NCBI GenBank assembly: GCA_001917135.1
Contig: MNTT01000016.1
Location: 135,501 to 199,500 of the forward strand
DNA: 64,000 bases
Direction of reading: 5' to 3'
Origin: Acetobacter sp. 46_36
Lineage (GTDB): Bacteria; Pseudomonadota; Alphaproteobacteria; RF32; CAG-239
The notes under the pieces are model-generated. The model had not been told where the DNA came from. It did not search any database and saw only the letters and a list, made by a program, of their open reading frames with translations. Of this stretch, positions 1 through 8,702 are shown one piece after another. The translations under genes were made by a program, and so were the position numbers. Positions within the stretch are counted from its first letter, which is position 1, and each line of letters opens with the position of its first letter.

Positions 1-343
1 AGACGTAAACGTACATGCCGTAGCGTTCCAGACACTGCAGGAAATCTCCGCTGTCGATGACGTAGTCAAACTCTTCGTAAAACAGCGGTTCGCCGTCCAG
101 CCGGTAAACCATTCCCCGGTGTTTCGGCGAATAGCAGACGAGAACGTCTTTGAGCGGGACGATTTCTTCGGCATAGGCCGGAATGAGAACTTTCCCGTCT
201 TCGTCGGTAACGCCGGCCAGCTGTGTCTTCGGGTCGGTGAATGCGTATAATCCCGTGTCGCCAAGAGCAGTTACACGCGGACTGCACGAGGCCAATACAA
301 CGCAGGCCATAATCAAAATCATGGCAAAAGCATCTTTTTTCAT
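1..343 (-). CDS. Lipoprotein of unknown function, 3' end beyond the window edge
   Basis: An open frame starts at ATG 341-343 on the minus strand and runs off the left edge without a stop, so at least 114 residues are visible and the C-terminus is missing. The first 20 residues are a lipoprotein signal: MKK, a hydrophobic stretch, then the lipobox L-A-S-C, so the mature protein should be lipid-anchored. The rest contains short segments such as DGKVLIPAYAEEIVPL and DGEPLFYEEFDYV that resemble WG-type beta repeats, in which a glycine-rich turn precedes an aromatic strand. I infer an envelope protein with a repeat fold and cannot assign a function. It is transcribed away from the anhydromuramic acid kinase gene. 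Confidence 0.7.
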   Translation of the reverse strand, partial: MKKDAFAMILIMACVVLASCSPRVTALGDTGLYAFTDPKTQLAGVTDEDGKVLIPAYAEEIVPLKDVLVCYSPKHRGMVYRLDGEPLFYEEFDYVIDSGDFLQCLERYGMYVYV

Positions 344-699
344 AATAATTGGTATAAAATTAGTTAAAAAAATAGAATATCGCGGCGGAGTATAGATATG
401 GTACAAAATTTTGTCAACATGAATCGCGTTCGCGGTGGTATGTAACGACGGCATGCGGGGAAAGCGATAGCGAAAGATGGCGCGGAAAAAACGGGGCGGA
501 GCGTTTTTGCAAAAGCCGGACTTGCAGCAGCATATAGCGGCGGAGCGGGGAAGAGGCCGGGCTGCAGATGGTGCGGGAGATGCCGGAGCGGCAAAGAGAA
601 AGGAAACGAGGCGAAACCGGAGTGTGCGCCGGGATTAAGCCGATATTAAGAATTGGCGGATATGATACTGTTAATAAAAAATATTCTACCGGAGGCGCA
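344..699. other. Intergenic region between divergent genes
   Basis: This 356-bp gap separates the minus-strand lipoprotein from the plus-strand kinase. Its left part (about 344-415) is A/T-rich and probably holds the lipoprotein promoter. The rest is GC-rich with short open frames on both strands, none with a ribosome binding site or recognisable protein. GGAGG at 691-695 is the ribosome binding site of the kinase. Confidence 0.5.
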
Positions 700-2046
700 A
701 TGATTACGATTGGGATAATGACGGGAAATTCGCTTGATGCGGCAGATGTGGTGATGACGGAGTTTTCCGGCGCCGGAAGCATCCATGACATTGCTGGCGT
801 GTCGGTTCCCTACCCTGCGGCGCTGCGGCAGGATATGCTTGATTTGCGGGAAGAAATTATCGCCCTCGGATCGGATATGGACAAGGCGGCGAAGCTGCCA
901 AAATTCCGCCCGGCACTTAAAACTTATACCGAACTGCTGGCCGGAGCCGTGGAGGAACTGCTGGCGAAAAGCGGCGTGCCGCGGGAAAACGTGGCGGCCA
1001 TCGGGTTGCACGGACAGTCGACGGGTGAACATAATCCGCCCTCTTCGGCCGGCGGCGGCGAGCCGTTTACGACACAGATGTTTGACGCGGCGGGGCTGGC
1101 GAAAAAGGCCGGGATTCCTGTGGTTTACGATTTCCGTTCCGACGATATTTTCAACGGCGGCGAAGGCGCGCCTCTGGCGCCGGTGCACAATTTGCACCTC
1201 AGTTACGCCCTTTCCAAGCGCGGAATGTTTCCGGTCTGTTTTATCAACGGGGGAAATACTGCCAATCTGGCGCTGGTCAGCAGCGGCGCGACCCTGCGCA
1301 AAAAAGTCTGCGGCTATGACTGCGGGCCGTTCAACCACTATGCGGATATGCTGGCAAAGGCTTTTTACGGCGCCGATTTTGACGAAGACGGCAAGCTGGC
1401 GGCAGGCGGACACATTAACAGCATGCTGCTGAAAGATTTGTATGATGAGGCGGCGGTTACGGTGGACGGCGACAATTTTTTGGATATCGTGCCGCCGAAA
1501 TCGTCAGGGCCGCATTTGTATCGTATGGCCGAGCGGCTTAAAAACTATCCGCTGGCGGAACAGGATATTTTGCGCACGGTGGAATATTTTGCGGCCTATA
1601 CGGTGTTTATGGGGTTGAGATTTCTGCCGAAAGAGCTTGATTTTCCACGCTATTTTCTGATGTTTGGCGGCGGGTGGCGCAATCCGCTGATTTACCGCGA
1701 CTTTATCAGCCTGCTGACCGGGCGTGGGTTGCTTTTGCCCGAACATATCGCGGCGGCGGAAAATATACGCAAGAGATTTCGCGGCGAAAAGTTCTTTGCG
1801 GCGATGCTGGACGATTACGGCATCAGCGGACAATATACGGAGGCGCGGATTATGGCCGATATGGCGCGGTGTTTTCTGGAAGGGAAAAAGTTTACCGCGC
1901 CGGAAATTACCGGCTGCCGCAAAGGTGCAGTGTGCGGGATTCTCTGCAAACCGGGTGAGAATACCCGGCGGCGCGGACGGGGCTTTACCTTTTCACGGGC
2001 GGCAAAAGGCTGGCAAAAAGCTTTGAAACCTGACGAAAAAGCGTAA
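700..2046 (+). CDS. anmK: Anhydro-N-acetylmuramic acid kinase, divergent
   Basis: The product (448 residues) resembles AnmK, which opens the 1,6-anhydro ring of anhydroMurNAc and phosphorylates it to MurNAc-6-phosphate during cell-wall recycling in the cytosol. Family signatures are visible in order: the N-terminal phosphate loop GIMTGNSLD (family form MSGTSLDG), HGQ near residue 104, the DFR motif with the catalytic Asp at about 144, GGEGAPLAP near 153-161, and NGGNTAN near 183 (usual form NIGGIAN). Start ATG 700 was chosen because GGAGG lies 5 bases upstream and the protein then begins exactly at the family N-terminus; an upstream in-frame ATG at 568 adds a low-complexity tail. The loop and NGGN motifs differ from the usual ones, so a related sugar substrate is possible. 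Confidence 0.8.
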   Translation: MITIGIMTGNSLDAADVVMTEFSGAGSIHDIAGVSVPYPAALRQDMLDLREEIIALGSDMDKAAKLPKFRPALKTYTELLAGAVEELLAKSGVPRENVAAIGLHGQSTGEHNPPSSAGGGEPFTTQMFDAAGLAKKAGIPVVYDFRSDDIFNGGEGAPLAPVHNLHLSYALSKRGMFPVCFINGGNTANLALVSSGATLRKKVCGYDCGPFNHYADMLAKAFYGADFDEDGKLAAGGHINSMLLKDLYDEAAVTVDGDNFLDIVPPKSSGPHLYRMAERLKNYPLAEQDILRTVEYFAAYTVFMGLRFLPKELDFPRYFLMFGGGWRNPLIYRDFISLLTGRGLLLPEHIAAAENIRKRFRGEKFFAAMLDDYGISGQYTEARIMADMARCFLEGKKFTAPEITGCRKGAVCGILCKPGENTRRRGRGFTFSRAAKGWQKALKPDEKA

Positions 2047-2151
2047 ACGGCAGATAAATAAGGTACCGGGTATAGAGAGCAGAACAGGCAGCGCACCGGC
2101 AGGAAGTGATGGCGCGGCACCGGAGGCAGATATTGTTCGGAGAGGCAAATC

Positions 2152-3288
2152 TTATGACGATGCGGCAGCGGAACAGATTTGTTCGCAAAGCGCGGCGGCA
2201 GAAGTGATTTTGACCGGGTTTTCGCGCATTTTTTTGGTATAGGCGGCACGTCCGGCATAAACCTTATCCAACATCGGGAGCAGAATTTCAGGATCAGCGA
2301 TATCTTCGTCGCGGATGATTTCAGCGTAGCCTTTGTCAACAAAGCTTTGGGCATTCAGGCTCTGTTCGCCGCGGGAAGACGCAGCCGGCAACGGCACCAG
2401 AATCATCGGCTTATACAGGCTCGCCAATTCAAAAATAGAGTTGGAGCCGGCGCGCGAAACGACAATATCGGCAAGCGCCATCAGGTCTTTCAGCTCCGTA
2501 TCGACATATTCGTACTGGACATAGCCCCTGCCCTGCAATTCAGGATTAAAGCCGTTTTTGCCGGCGATGTGTATCAGCTGGTATTTAGCGAGGATTTGCG
2601 GCAGATTCCGGGCGACGGCTTCGTTCAGGCTGCGGGCGCCGAGGCTGCCGCCGATGACCATAACCGTCGGTCTGGAAGGGTCCAGCCCGGCAAATGCGGC
2701 GCCTTTTTCTCGGCTGCCGTTAAACAGGCGGTCGGACAATACGGGGCCGACGCAGGATACTTTTCCTTTTCGGGAAACGGACTGCACCGTTTCGGGAAAG
2801 GTCGTAAAGAACGTGCCGACGAACGGGAGGCTCAGCTTGTTGGCCAGTCCGGGCGTTATGTCCGACTCATGCATAAAAATGCGTTTGCGGTTCACGAAGC
2901 CGCCGACCACAACCGGAAACGACACAAAGCCGCCTTTGGAAAAGATGATGTCGGGATTGATTTTGCGCACCAGCCAGCATGCCTGCAGGCAGCCGAGCGG
3001 TATTTTTGCCATATCGAGAAAATTCTGCCAGGAAAAATAGCGCCGCAGCTTGCCGGTTAAAATGCCGTAGTAGCGGACTTCGGAAAAGCGGGAGACAAGT
3101 TCCTGCTCCATGCCGCCTTTGGAGCCGATGTACGATACCTGCCACCCCTGTTCAAGAAACCAGGGAATCAGCGCAAGATTCAGAGTTACGTGCCCGGCCG
3201 AGCCGCCGCCGGTAAAAACGATGCGGCGCGATTTGGCGGAGGCACCGGGGTTAAAGGAAGATTGCGCGTTGTTTGAGGAATCAGACAT
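2152..3288 (-). CDS. murG: UDP-N-acetylglucosamine transferase MurG (lipid II synthesis)
   Basis: MurG adds GlcNAc to lipid I to make lipid II on the inner face of the membrane. The 378-residue protein has the two-domain GT-B layout: the donor loop GGGSAGH at 27-33, KLRRYF near 80-85, SKGGFVSFP near 117-125, HESDITPGLANK at 140-151, and the C-terminal GGSLGARSLNE and SRAGSNSIFEL motifs that bind UDP-GlcNAc. GGGSAGH and HESD.TPGLANK match, from memory, the Firmicutes variant rather than the usual proteobacterial GGTGGH and HEQN forms. AGGAG precedes the ATG. It overlaps the end of rmuC by 8 bases and sits outside any division cluster, so it may be a second, transferred murG. Confidence 0.85.
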   Translation of the reverse strand: MSDSSNNAQSSFNPGASAKSRRIVFTGGGSAGHVTLNLALIPWFLEQGWQVSYIGSKGGMEQELVSRFSEVRYYGILTGKLRRYFSWQNFLDMAKIPLGCLQACWLVRKINPDIIFSKGGFVSFPVVVGGFVNRKRIFMHESDITPGLANKLSLPFVGTFFTTFPETVQSVSRKGKVSCVGPVLSDRLFNGSREKGAAFAGLDPSRPTVMVIGGSLGARSLNEAVARNLPQILAKYQLIHIAGKNGFNPELQGRGYVQYEYVDTELKDLMALADIVVSRAGSNSIFELASLYKPMILVPLPAASSRGEQSLNAQSFVDKGYAEIIRDEDIADPEILLPMLDKVYAGRAAYTKKMRENPVKITSAAALCEQICSAAASS

Positions 3289-4822
3289 TTTTTTCTCCTG
3301 CGGGTTCAGTTGCGGCGTTTACTGCCGGTGTTTCGGTTTGAGCGATTGTTGCCAATGTATCGGTTGGAACGGCTGTTGCCGATGTTTCGGTTTGAGCGTT
3401 TGTGCCCGGTGTGTCTGCTATAGCGGCTGCGGCAGACGTACTGGCTGCCGTTACGGCTTCGGCCGGGGCGGTTAAAAGCAAATCATTGTCGTTCAGGGCG
3501 AGCGCAATGGTTTTGCCGGTTTTGGCGCCGAGCTTTTTCATATTTTCAGCCTGCGACAATGCGGAGCCGCGCCCGGAAAGCTTGGTCATGGCATTGTTGT
3601 AAGCGTTGGAAGCCTGATTTAAGCCGCGTTCGATGGCTTTCATATCCTCAACGAAAGCTGCGAGCTTGTCATAAATCTTGCCGCCGAGTTCGGCTATTTT
3701 CTGCACGTTCTGGTTCTGGCTGTCTATCCGCCAGAGGTTTTCCACCGTGCGCAAAACCGGCATCAGCGAAAGCGGCGTCGCCAAAATGACGTTGCGGCGG
3801 TATGCATAATCGTACAGGTTGTTATCGGCCTCAAGCGCCGCGACATAGGCGCTTTCTACCGGAATAAACATAATGACGTAATTCAGAGTGCGCCCTTTAA
3901 GCAGCTTCTGGTATTCCTTGGCGGACAGTTCGTCGATATGCGCTTTGATGCAGGCGAGGTTTTTTTGCAGGAATTTTTGCTGTGTTTCCGCATTGTCGGC
4001 GTTGACGGCTTCGAGATAATCATTAAGAGAAACTTTGGAATCGACGATAATATCGCGGTTTTCCGGCAAATGGATAATAACATCCGGGCGGTAAAGCCGT
4101 TTGTCTTCGTCATAATACGCTTCCTGCGTGTCGTAATCCTGCCCTTTGCGCAGACCGGAACTTTCCAAAAGCCGGTCAAGCTGGAATTCCCCCCAGTTGC
4201 CCTGTGCCTTTTTGTTGCCTTTAAGCGCTTCGGTCAGGCTCTGGGCGTCTTTGCTGAGATTTTGGTTCAGCGCCATCAGGTTCATCAGCTGGGTATCAAG
4301 GCTGGACTTGCTTTTTATGCTTTCTTCCCGGGCGCTGGCAACTTCCGTCTTAAAAGCCTTAAGCTGCTCGGCAAACGGCGACAGCAGCGCCGAAAGCGCG
4401 GTTTTCTGCTCGGCGGAAAAAGACTCGTGCTGAGCTTTGATGATTTCGTTGGAAATGTCCTTAAATTTCAATGTCAGTTCTTCTTTTATCTTTTCCAGAT
4501 AGCGGATTTTTTCAGCCATCGCCTCTTCCCGGGCGGCGGCAGCGGCTTTTTGCGCACTTAAATCCCGTTCCAGCCCGGTAACGGCGTTCTGAAGCGCTAT
4601 TTTCTCCGATTCGGCTTTTGCCGCGCCGGAAATAACGTCGGCAAATTTAGACTCGGTAATGGCGTGTTTGAGCTGTAACTCGCTGTATTTACCGTAAATA
4701 TCATTATACTCCACGGCCTTGTGCAGCAGGCGGACGCGGCAGACTACGGCATAATAAAGGCAGAAAAAGAGCAAAAACGCCAAAACGGCATATCCGTAAG
4801 CCGGATTTTCCATCAAAATCAT
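3281..4822 (-). CDS. rmuC: RmuC family DNA recombination/nuclease-like protein
   Basis: RmuC proteins limit recombination between short inverted repeats and carry a PD-(D/E)XK-like core. The 513-residue product has one N-terminal membrane segment (about residues 7-27), a long coiled coil (about 55-215), then the RmuC core with NWGEFQLDRLLE, RPDVIIHLPENRDIIVDSK (the acidic/Lys nuclease-like core) and IMFIPVESAY. The last 70 residues are Ala/Thr-rich, with two copies of AQTETxA that come from an imperfect nucleotide repeat near 3320-3405. It heads a two-gene unit with murG. Start ATG 4822 or ATG 4813, three codons later, are both possible. Confidence 0.88.
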   Translation of the reverse strand: MILMENPAYGYAVLAFLLFFCLYYAVVCRVRLLHKAVEYNDIYGKYSELQLKHAITESKFADVISGAAKAESEKIALQNAVTGLERDLSAQKAAAAAREEAMAEKIRYLEKIKEELTLKFKDISNEIIKAQHESFSAEQKTALSALLSPFAEQLKAFKTEVASAREESIKSKSSLDTQLMNLMALNQNLSKDAQSLTEALKGNKKAQGNWGEFQLDRLLESSGLRKGQDYDTQEAYYDEDKRLYRPDVIIHLPENRDIIVDSKVSLNDYLEAVNADNAETQQKFLQKNLACIKAHIDELSAKEYQKLLKGRTLNYVIMFIPVESAYVAALEADNNLYDYAYRRNVILATPLSLMPVLRTVENLWRIDSQNQNVQKIAELGGKIYDKLAAFVEDMKAIERGLNQASNAYNNAMTKLSGRGSALSQAENMKKLGAKTGKTIALALNDNDLLLTAPAEAVTAASTSAAAAIADTPGTNAQTETSATAVPTDTLATIAQTETPAVNAATEPAGEKNV

Positions 4823-5162
4823 GGTCGGACTTTCAAAAATTACACTGCGGATACTATAATTTTTTTTATTTTGTTTGACAATTCTTTTAGCGGAGTTTTA
4901 CCTTTATTTATTAACAAATCCGAAAAAATATCACCTTTTGATTTGAAACATATACAAACTTATATAAAATCAATATAAAAAGTTATATGAACCGATAAAC
5001 TATTTCTGCGATAGATAATACAATAATAAATAAAAAAGTATTGCATTTCTTTCCGGGTTGTTATAGTATATGTATAGAAAACAAGACGATACAATTGTTG
5101 GTTGTGTAAAATCCATTAACGGTTGTGTTTAACTTTAACCCCTGGAAAAGAAAGGAGCGCAA
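4823..5162. other. A/T-rich intergenic region upstream of the leucine-rich orphan
   Basis: About 340 bp, very A/T-rich, between divergent genes. A possible promoter for the plus-strand gene is TTGCAT at 5041-5046 with TATAGT at 5062-5067 (short 15-base spacer). AAAGGAG at about 5150-5156 is the ribosome binding site of that gene. No coding frame stands out. Confidence 0.4.
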
Positions 5163-5993
5163 ATGAGGGGCTTAGCCAACGAATGCGGTTCAAGAAACTC
5201 TTTCGGCTACTACGACGCGAGCGCAAAAGAGATTATTTTGAAACGCCCCTGTTTGAAAAAGCAGGATTTGGAAGAGGCATACCTGTGGCTGGACAACAGC
5301 CTGGAGCTGCGAAAGTTCTCCATCGGCATCGGCTCCGTCGAAGTTTTTGTCGCAGACGGCAATATCGGCGGACTTTATACGACGGCGCGCGGGATGCTCA
5401 AAAACTCTATGATGAAAAACAAATATTCCGATGCGGAAATGCTCAGAAATATGCTGTTGCGGCTGAAAAAGAAAGAAAAGCTCAGAAATCTGGCCGTCAA
5501 GTGTTTTATCTTTAATGACGACCCGGTACTGTTTGAGCTGCTGCTGGATACGATAAGAGGGCTTGGCAGCCTGGTCTATCTGGATTTGACGGGATGTTAT
5601 TTTTCCGACGAACAGCTTGCCGATTTAGCCGACGTCATATCCAAAACGAAAATTGCACATCTGGTATGGCCGGAACCGAGAATGGACAAGATGGTTCTCG
5701 GCAAGGTGATGCGGATTTTGGAAATCAACAGGTCGCTGGTGGTTCTTTCCGGCGTACCGATGGAAATGCAGAAACTTGCCAAAAACAACCGGGAAAACCT
5801 GTTTGCCTTGGGGAAACGCCCGAGCATGATGAGTGAAGAAGAAGAGATGATTATTCGGGAATACGGTAATTCCATTCAGTTGGCAATCGCTTACGAAAAG
5901 GAGAAACTGTATAATCTTGAACAAACTTTTATGGCAATACTGGCCGAACCTAAATGCTCAAGGAAGTCACCATCTGATGACCCCGAGAACTAG
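5163..5993 (+). CDS. Leucine-rich-repeat-like protein of unknown function
   Basis: The 276-residue product has no signal peptide or membrane segment, so it is probably cytosolic. The middle part (about 115-190) has LRR/ribonuclease-inhibitor-like periodicity: LVYLDLTGCYFSDEQLADLADV, with similar short helix-strand units before and after it. This suggests two or three repeat units and a binding role. AAAGGAG precedes the ATG by 6 bases. The C-terminal 60 residues are charged. It stands alone, followed by a terminator at 6038. I do not recognise a family, and the repeat assignment comes from pattern only. Confidence 0.7.
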   Translation: MRGLANECGSRNSFGYYDASAKEIILKRPCLKKQDLEEAYLWLDNSLELRKFSIGIGSVEVFVADGNIGGLYTTARGMLKNSMMKNKYSDAEMLRNMLLRLKKKEKLRNLAVKCFIFNDDPVLFELLLDTIRGLGSLVYLDLTGCYFSDEQLADLADVISKTKIAHLVWPEPRMDKMVLGKVMRILEINRSLVVLSGVPMEMQKLAKNNRENLFALGKRPSMMSEEEEMIIREYGNSIQLAIAYEKEKLYNLEQTFMAILAEPKCSRKSPSDDPEN

Positions 5994-6037
5994 CGCTCCT
6001 TAATACTAAGGCTCCGCTATAGCCGGTAGGTAAATCT

Positions 6038-6072
6038 AAAAATCCGCTATCAGCAGTATGGCGGATTTTTTT
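6038..6072 (+). terminator. Rho-independent terminator
   Basis: AAAAATCCGC (6038-6047) pairs with GCGGATTTTT (6061-6070) around a 13-base loop, and a T run follows. It ends the transcript of the leucine-rich orphan. Confidence 0.75.
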
Positions 6073-6087
6073 GTGTCAACGAGGAAA

Positions 6088-6222
6088 ATGCAGAAAGAAA
6101 ACTATAGAGAGACAGCTATAGAGGTGTTTGTGGGAGTTTTGAGCGAAAAACTCATTCGGGATTTAATGTCTAAGAAAGATGTTCAGGATAGATTTTTGTA
6201 TTTTGCGATATTCTCGTTATGA
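6088..6222 (+). CDS. Possible 44-residue small protein
   Basis: An ATG at 6088 with GAGG 4 bases upstream opens 44 codons with a plausible amphipathic composition (it begins MQKENYRETAIEVFVGVL and ends with an aromatic-rich tail). It lies just past a terminator and shows no similarity I recognise. It could be a small protein, the remnant of a longer gene, or chance. The rest of 6223-6519 is A/T-rich with nothing I can identify. Confidence 0.25.
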   Translation: MQKENYRETAIEVFVGVLSEKLIRDLMSKKDVQDRFLYFAIFSL

Positions 6223-6519
6223 ATATTTGTCAATATATTCACTGCAATGAATAAAACTAACAACACACTGTATTTAATTATTTATTCTTTTGTAATGCAT
6301 TTTGTAAATTAAAAATAGGAATAATATGCTTTTAAAATATCCGTGGTGGTGATAACAGTTGGGGGAATTATTGAAAACAGACCGATGTTGGCGGCAATAG
6401 CAGGGGAATTGTCGGAGGTATTGGGAACAAAATGAGATATGCCTAGAATAAGGCAAGGCATACATTAGTCAGGCTTACTGAGCAGCCTGAAACATATTGG
6501 TAAAAATGCAAAAGTAAAA

Positions 6520-7035
6520 TCAGGATAATGAAACAACGGCGATTTTACTGACGACATGTCCGGAAATTTCCAGCTCCGCAGCGGTTACTGCATATTCGGG
6601 CAGATAAGCCTGATTATCGCATAAAACCGCAACTCTGCCGTCGGAGAGCGTTTGCAGGCGGCGCAGGACTTCCCTGCCCTGGCGTTGCAGCAGATATATG
6701 CCGTCGGCGCCTTTGGTCTGGCAGGGACGGACAACGGCAATGTCGCCGGAAATCAATGTCGGCGCCATATTATTATCCCTAACCGCCATTGTGCGGCTGT
6801 CTGCGGGCAGATTAAGCGGCAATGACAGCGGCGAAACGTTGTCTTTTTCCTCAGCGATGAGCTTGTCCAGCGGACATTGCAGAATTGCGGCAATAGCGGC
6901 GGCGGTTTCTGCTTTCATATCTACCTGCCCGTTTTCGATTTTGGTAAGGTTGCCTTGGGACATATTGAGCTTTTGCGCCAGTTCGGCAACGGTTATACCG
7001 AGAGATTTACGAATTTGTTTGATGTTATTGAGCAT
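6520..7035 (-). CDS. HTH (XRE) regulator with degenerate S24/LexA-like domain
   Basis: The 171-residue product has an N-terminal XRE helix-turn-helix (about 3-58, including VAELAQKLNMSQGNLTKIE) and a C-terminal S24 peptidase-like fold (about 75-171). In LexA and CI the domain self-cleaves with a Ser in GDSM and a Lys in the VKRL segment. Here the first motif is DNNM (Asn at 89) and the second is LRRL (Arg at 125), so both catalytic residues are missing and cleavage is unlikely. Start ATG 7035 is preferred because it falls 4 bases after the MORN gene's stop; a TTG at 7077 would lie inside that gene. It is probably translationally coupled to the MORN gene. Its target operator is unknown. Confidence 0.8.
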   Translation of the reverse strand: MLNNIKQIRKSLGITVAELAQKLNMSQGNLTKIENGQVDMKAETAAAIAAILQCPLDKLIAEEKDNVSPLSLPLNLPADSRTMAVRDNNMAPTLISGDIAVVRPCQTKGADGIYLLQRQGREVLRRLQTLSDGRVAVLCDNQAYLPEYAVTAAELEISGHVVSKIAVVSLS

Positions 7036-7039
7036 GGCG

Positions 7040-7852
7040 TTATTCGGAAATCCGCTCCATAGCGCATTTGTTTTCAACGATTACCGGCTTGGGGGCAATC
7101 TGTTTGCGGTTTATCAGATCGACAATTCCGGCGTCAAGATCCTTGCGGTAGCGCTTGCCGGTATCCGGATTCTTTTTATACATGCAGTAAGCGGAAACGA
7201 CGGTATCATTTTCATACGTCAGTTCGTATACAAGCTCACCGCTTTCATCGTAGAGGCGGGACGGTCCGTTAAGGCGGCCGTTGATATAAATCCCCTGCCC
7301 CTGCATATAGCCGTTTTGATAGTAATATTTGGCGACGCCTTCCCGTTTTCCGGCCGTATACGGGACGACGGTTTCTTCTTTTCCGGTTTTATAATAGGTT
7401 TTGGCAACACCGTCCAGCTTACCGCCTTTATAGGGCTTTTCAGCCAATATGCCGCCGCTGATATAGTAGGAAACGGCGGTTCCGTTCAAGACGCCGTCTT
7501 TGAGCGGATAAGTGCGAATCAGCTCATCTTCGCGGTATTTGCGCATTTCGCCGTTTATCGGAGCGCCGTCGTGGTCGGTGCAGAAAGTAACACGGTCTTC
7601 TTTGCGAACGTAACAACGGACATCATCCGGGATAATATACACGCCGTCAGCCGGTTGGGCGGCGGCCGGCGCCGGTTCCGGAGCAGAAATATCTGCCGCA
7701 GTGAGGATATCATCTTCTGCGGCCATTCCTGCCGGAAAGGCAGTCGCTTCAGCAGGAGAACCTGAAAAGTCCGTCTCGGCATAGCCCGGCACGGCAACAC
7801 ATACGGCAGCCACGGCCAGAGACAAAACATGGGGCAGAGATAATTTTTTCAT
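7040..7852 (-). CDS. Secreted MORN-repeat protein (YwqK-like)
   Basis: The 270-residue product starts with a Sec signal peptide (about 1-25, cleavage near GYA-ET), then a Pro/Ala-rich linker to about 70. The rest carries four to five MORN-type units with the pattern G.LDG.A..YY..G, for example GGKLDGVAKTYYKTG and NGRLNGPSRLYDESG. These repeats form beta hairpins that bind lipids or proteins. GAGGTG is the ribosome binding site. It is followed 4 bases later by the HTH regulator, so the two form one unit. The location should be periplasm or surface. The 836-residue protein at 33437 carries similar repeats. Confidence 0.8.
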   Translation of the reverse strand: MKKLSLPHVLSLAVAAVCVAVPGYAETDFSGSPAEATAFPAGMAAEDDILTAADISAPEPAPAAAQPADGVYIIPDDVRCYVRKEDRVTFCTDHDGAPINGEMRKYREDELIRTYPLKDGVLNGTAVSYYISGGILAEKPYKGGKLDGVAKTYYKTGKEETVVPYTAGKREGVAKYYYQNGYMQGQGIYINGRLNGPSRLYDESGELVYELTYENDTVVSAYCMYKKNPDTGKRYRKDLDAGIVDLINRKQIAPKPVIVENKCAMERISE

Positions 7853-8013
7853 TCGGCACCTCGTCTGCTGATTAATTTTATATCAGTGTAACGGTGGAAG
7901 TTTAAGATTTGTTTAACGGAAAATATATGCGGTATACCGTAACAGAAATTGAGGTGGAATGAATAATGGAACAAAATCGGCTATGTGGCATATAAAAGGT
8001 TATGCGGTATAAA

Positions 8014-8044
8014 CAAAACGCCTCCGAAATGTATCGGAAGCGTT
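8014..8044 (-). terminator. Rho-independent terminator of the small orphan
   Basis: AAACGCTTCCGA...TCGGAGGCGTTT on the minus strand forms an 11-12 bp stem with a single mismatch, followed by a T-rich run. It is placed to end the gene at 8092-8331. Confidence 0.65.
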
Positions 8045-8091
8045 TCTGTTGGTTAAGAGCATGCTGGTCTGGTTTTGTGATAGGCAGACGT

Positions 8092-8331
8092 TTACAATAA
8101 GAGGAATTGCGGATTTCCATTTTCATCATGTCCGCATTTCTTGTTGTTTGAGAAGTAAATGGCTCTTCCATCAGGCAATATCCAAAGCCACAAGAGGATT
8201 CCTTTATCCATGAAATCATTCACCAGAATAGGAAAATTGTCCGTTTTTTCCAATGAAGGGATTACCGACTTAAAACGGTATACCATTAACTCTTTGACAT
8301 ACTCTTTGGTTTGTAATAATAGATTTTCCAT
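8092..8331 (-). CDS. Small orphan protein (79 residues)
   Basis: The product starts MENLLLQTKEYVKELMVYRFK and has an aromatic-rich C-terminal half. It has no signal peptide, and I do not recognise it. Start ATG 8331 was chosen over an upstream in-frame ATG because it fits a pattern shared with other orphans here: consensus promoter, roughly 40-nt A/T leader without Shine-Dalgarno, then ATGGA. The gene is more A/T-rich than its neighbours. It is monocistronic, with its own promoter (8375-8403) and terminator (8014-8044). Confidence 0.6.
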   Translation of the reverse strand: MENLLLQTKEYVKELMVYRFKSVIPSLEKTDNFPILVNDFMDKGILLWLWILPDGRAIYFSNNKKCGHDENGNPQFLLL

Positions 8332-8374
8332 AACACAAAAATTTAAATTAATAAAATAATTAAAGTTTGTGCAC

Positions 8375-8403
8375 CATGTAACATCAAAAATGACAAATGT
8401 CAA
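8375..8403 (-). promoter_or_regulatory. Promoter of the small orphan at 8092-8331
   Basis: On the minus strand TTGACA (8398-8403) and TACATG (8375-8380) are separated by exactly 17 bases. A second TGTCAA/TTGACA-type half lies nearby (8391-8415), giving an overlapping inverted arrangement. No Shine-Dalgarno lies between the promoter and the ATG. Confidence 0.55.
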
Positions 8404-8702
8404 GTTTTTTTGACAAAAATACAGGCTGATGACATGGCTATGACCGGACGGAAATGCGTTTGCGTATGGCGGAATTTAAAAGCGGGCAAAGGCGGAAGCT
8501 GACGGACGGATATCCAGTCGGCGATAGCCGGAGCGGCCAGGGCGTCGGCGGAAGATGAGGCGAAAACGACGTTTGGATAAGCAGAAACACGGTGCCAAAG
8601 CACCGTGTTTCCGGTCAGATGAAGGTCTGAGAGCCTGGCGGAGCCGCCTTCAAACCTCGCCTTTGGGGCGGGGAGGTTCGGCGGGAACCGGCCGAGTTAT
8701 TT
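8404..8702. other. Intergenic region with a perfect 12-bp hairpin
   Basis: No convincing gene lies here. GAAACACGGTGC (8584-8595) and its exact complement (8600-8611) enclose a 4-base loop. There is no T run on either side, so it may be a processing or stabilising structure near the thrS 3' end. The segment 8612-8702 is GC-rich and also partly self-complementary. Confidence 0.5.

Noticed and set aside
785..1432. 215-codon frame on the plus strand inside the AnmK gene
   Set aside because: It is an off-frame shadow with biased Arg/Cys composition, no ribosome binding site and no family; the overlapping frame has all AnmK motifs.
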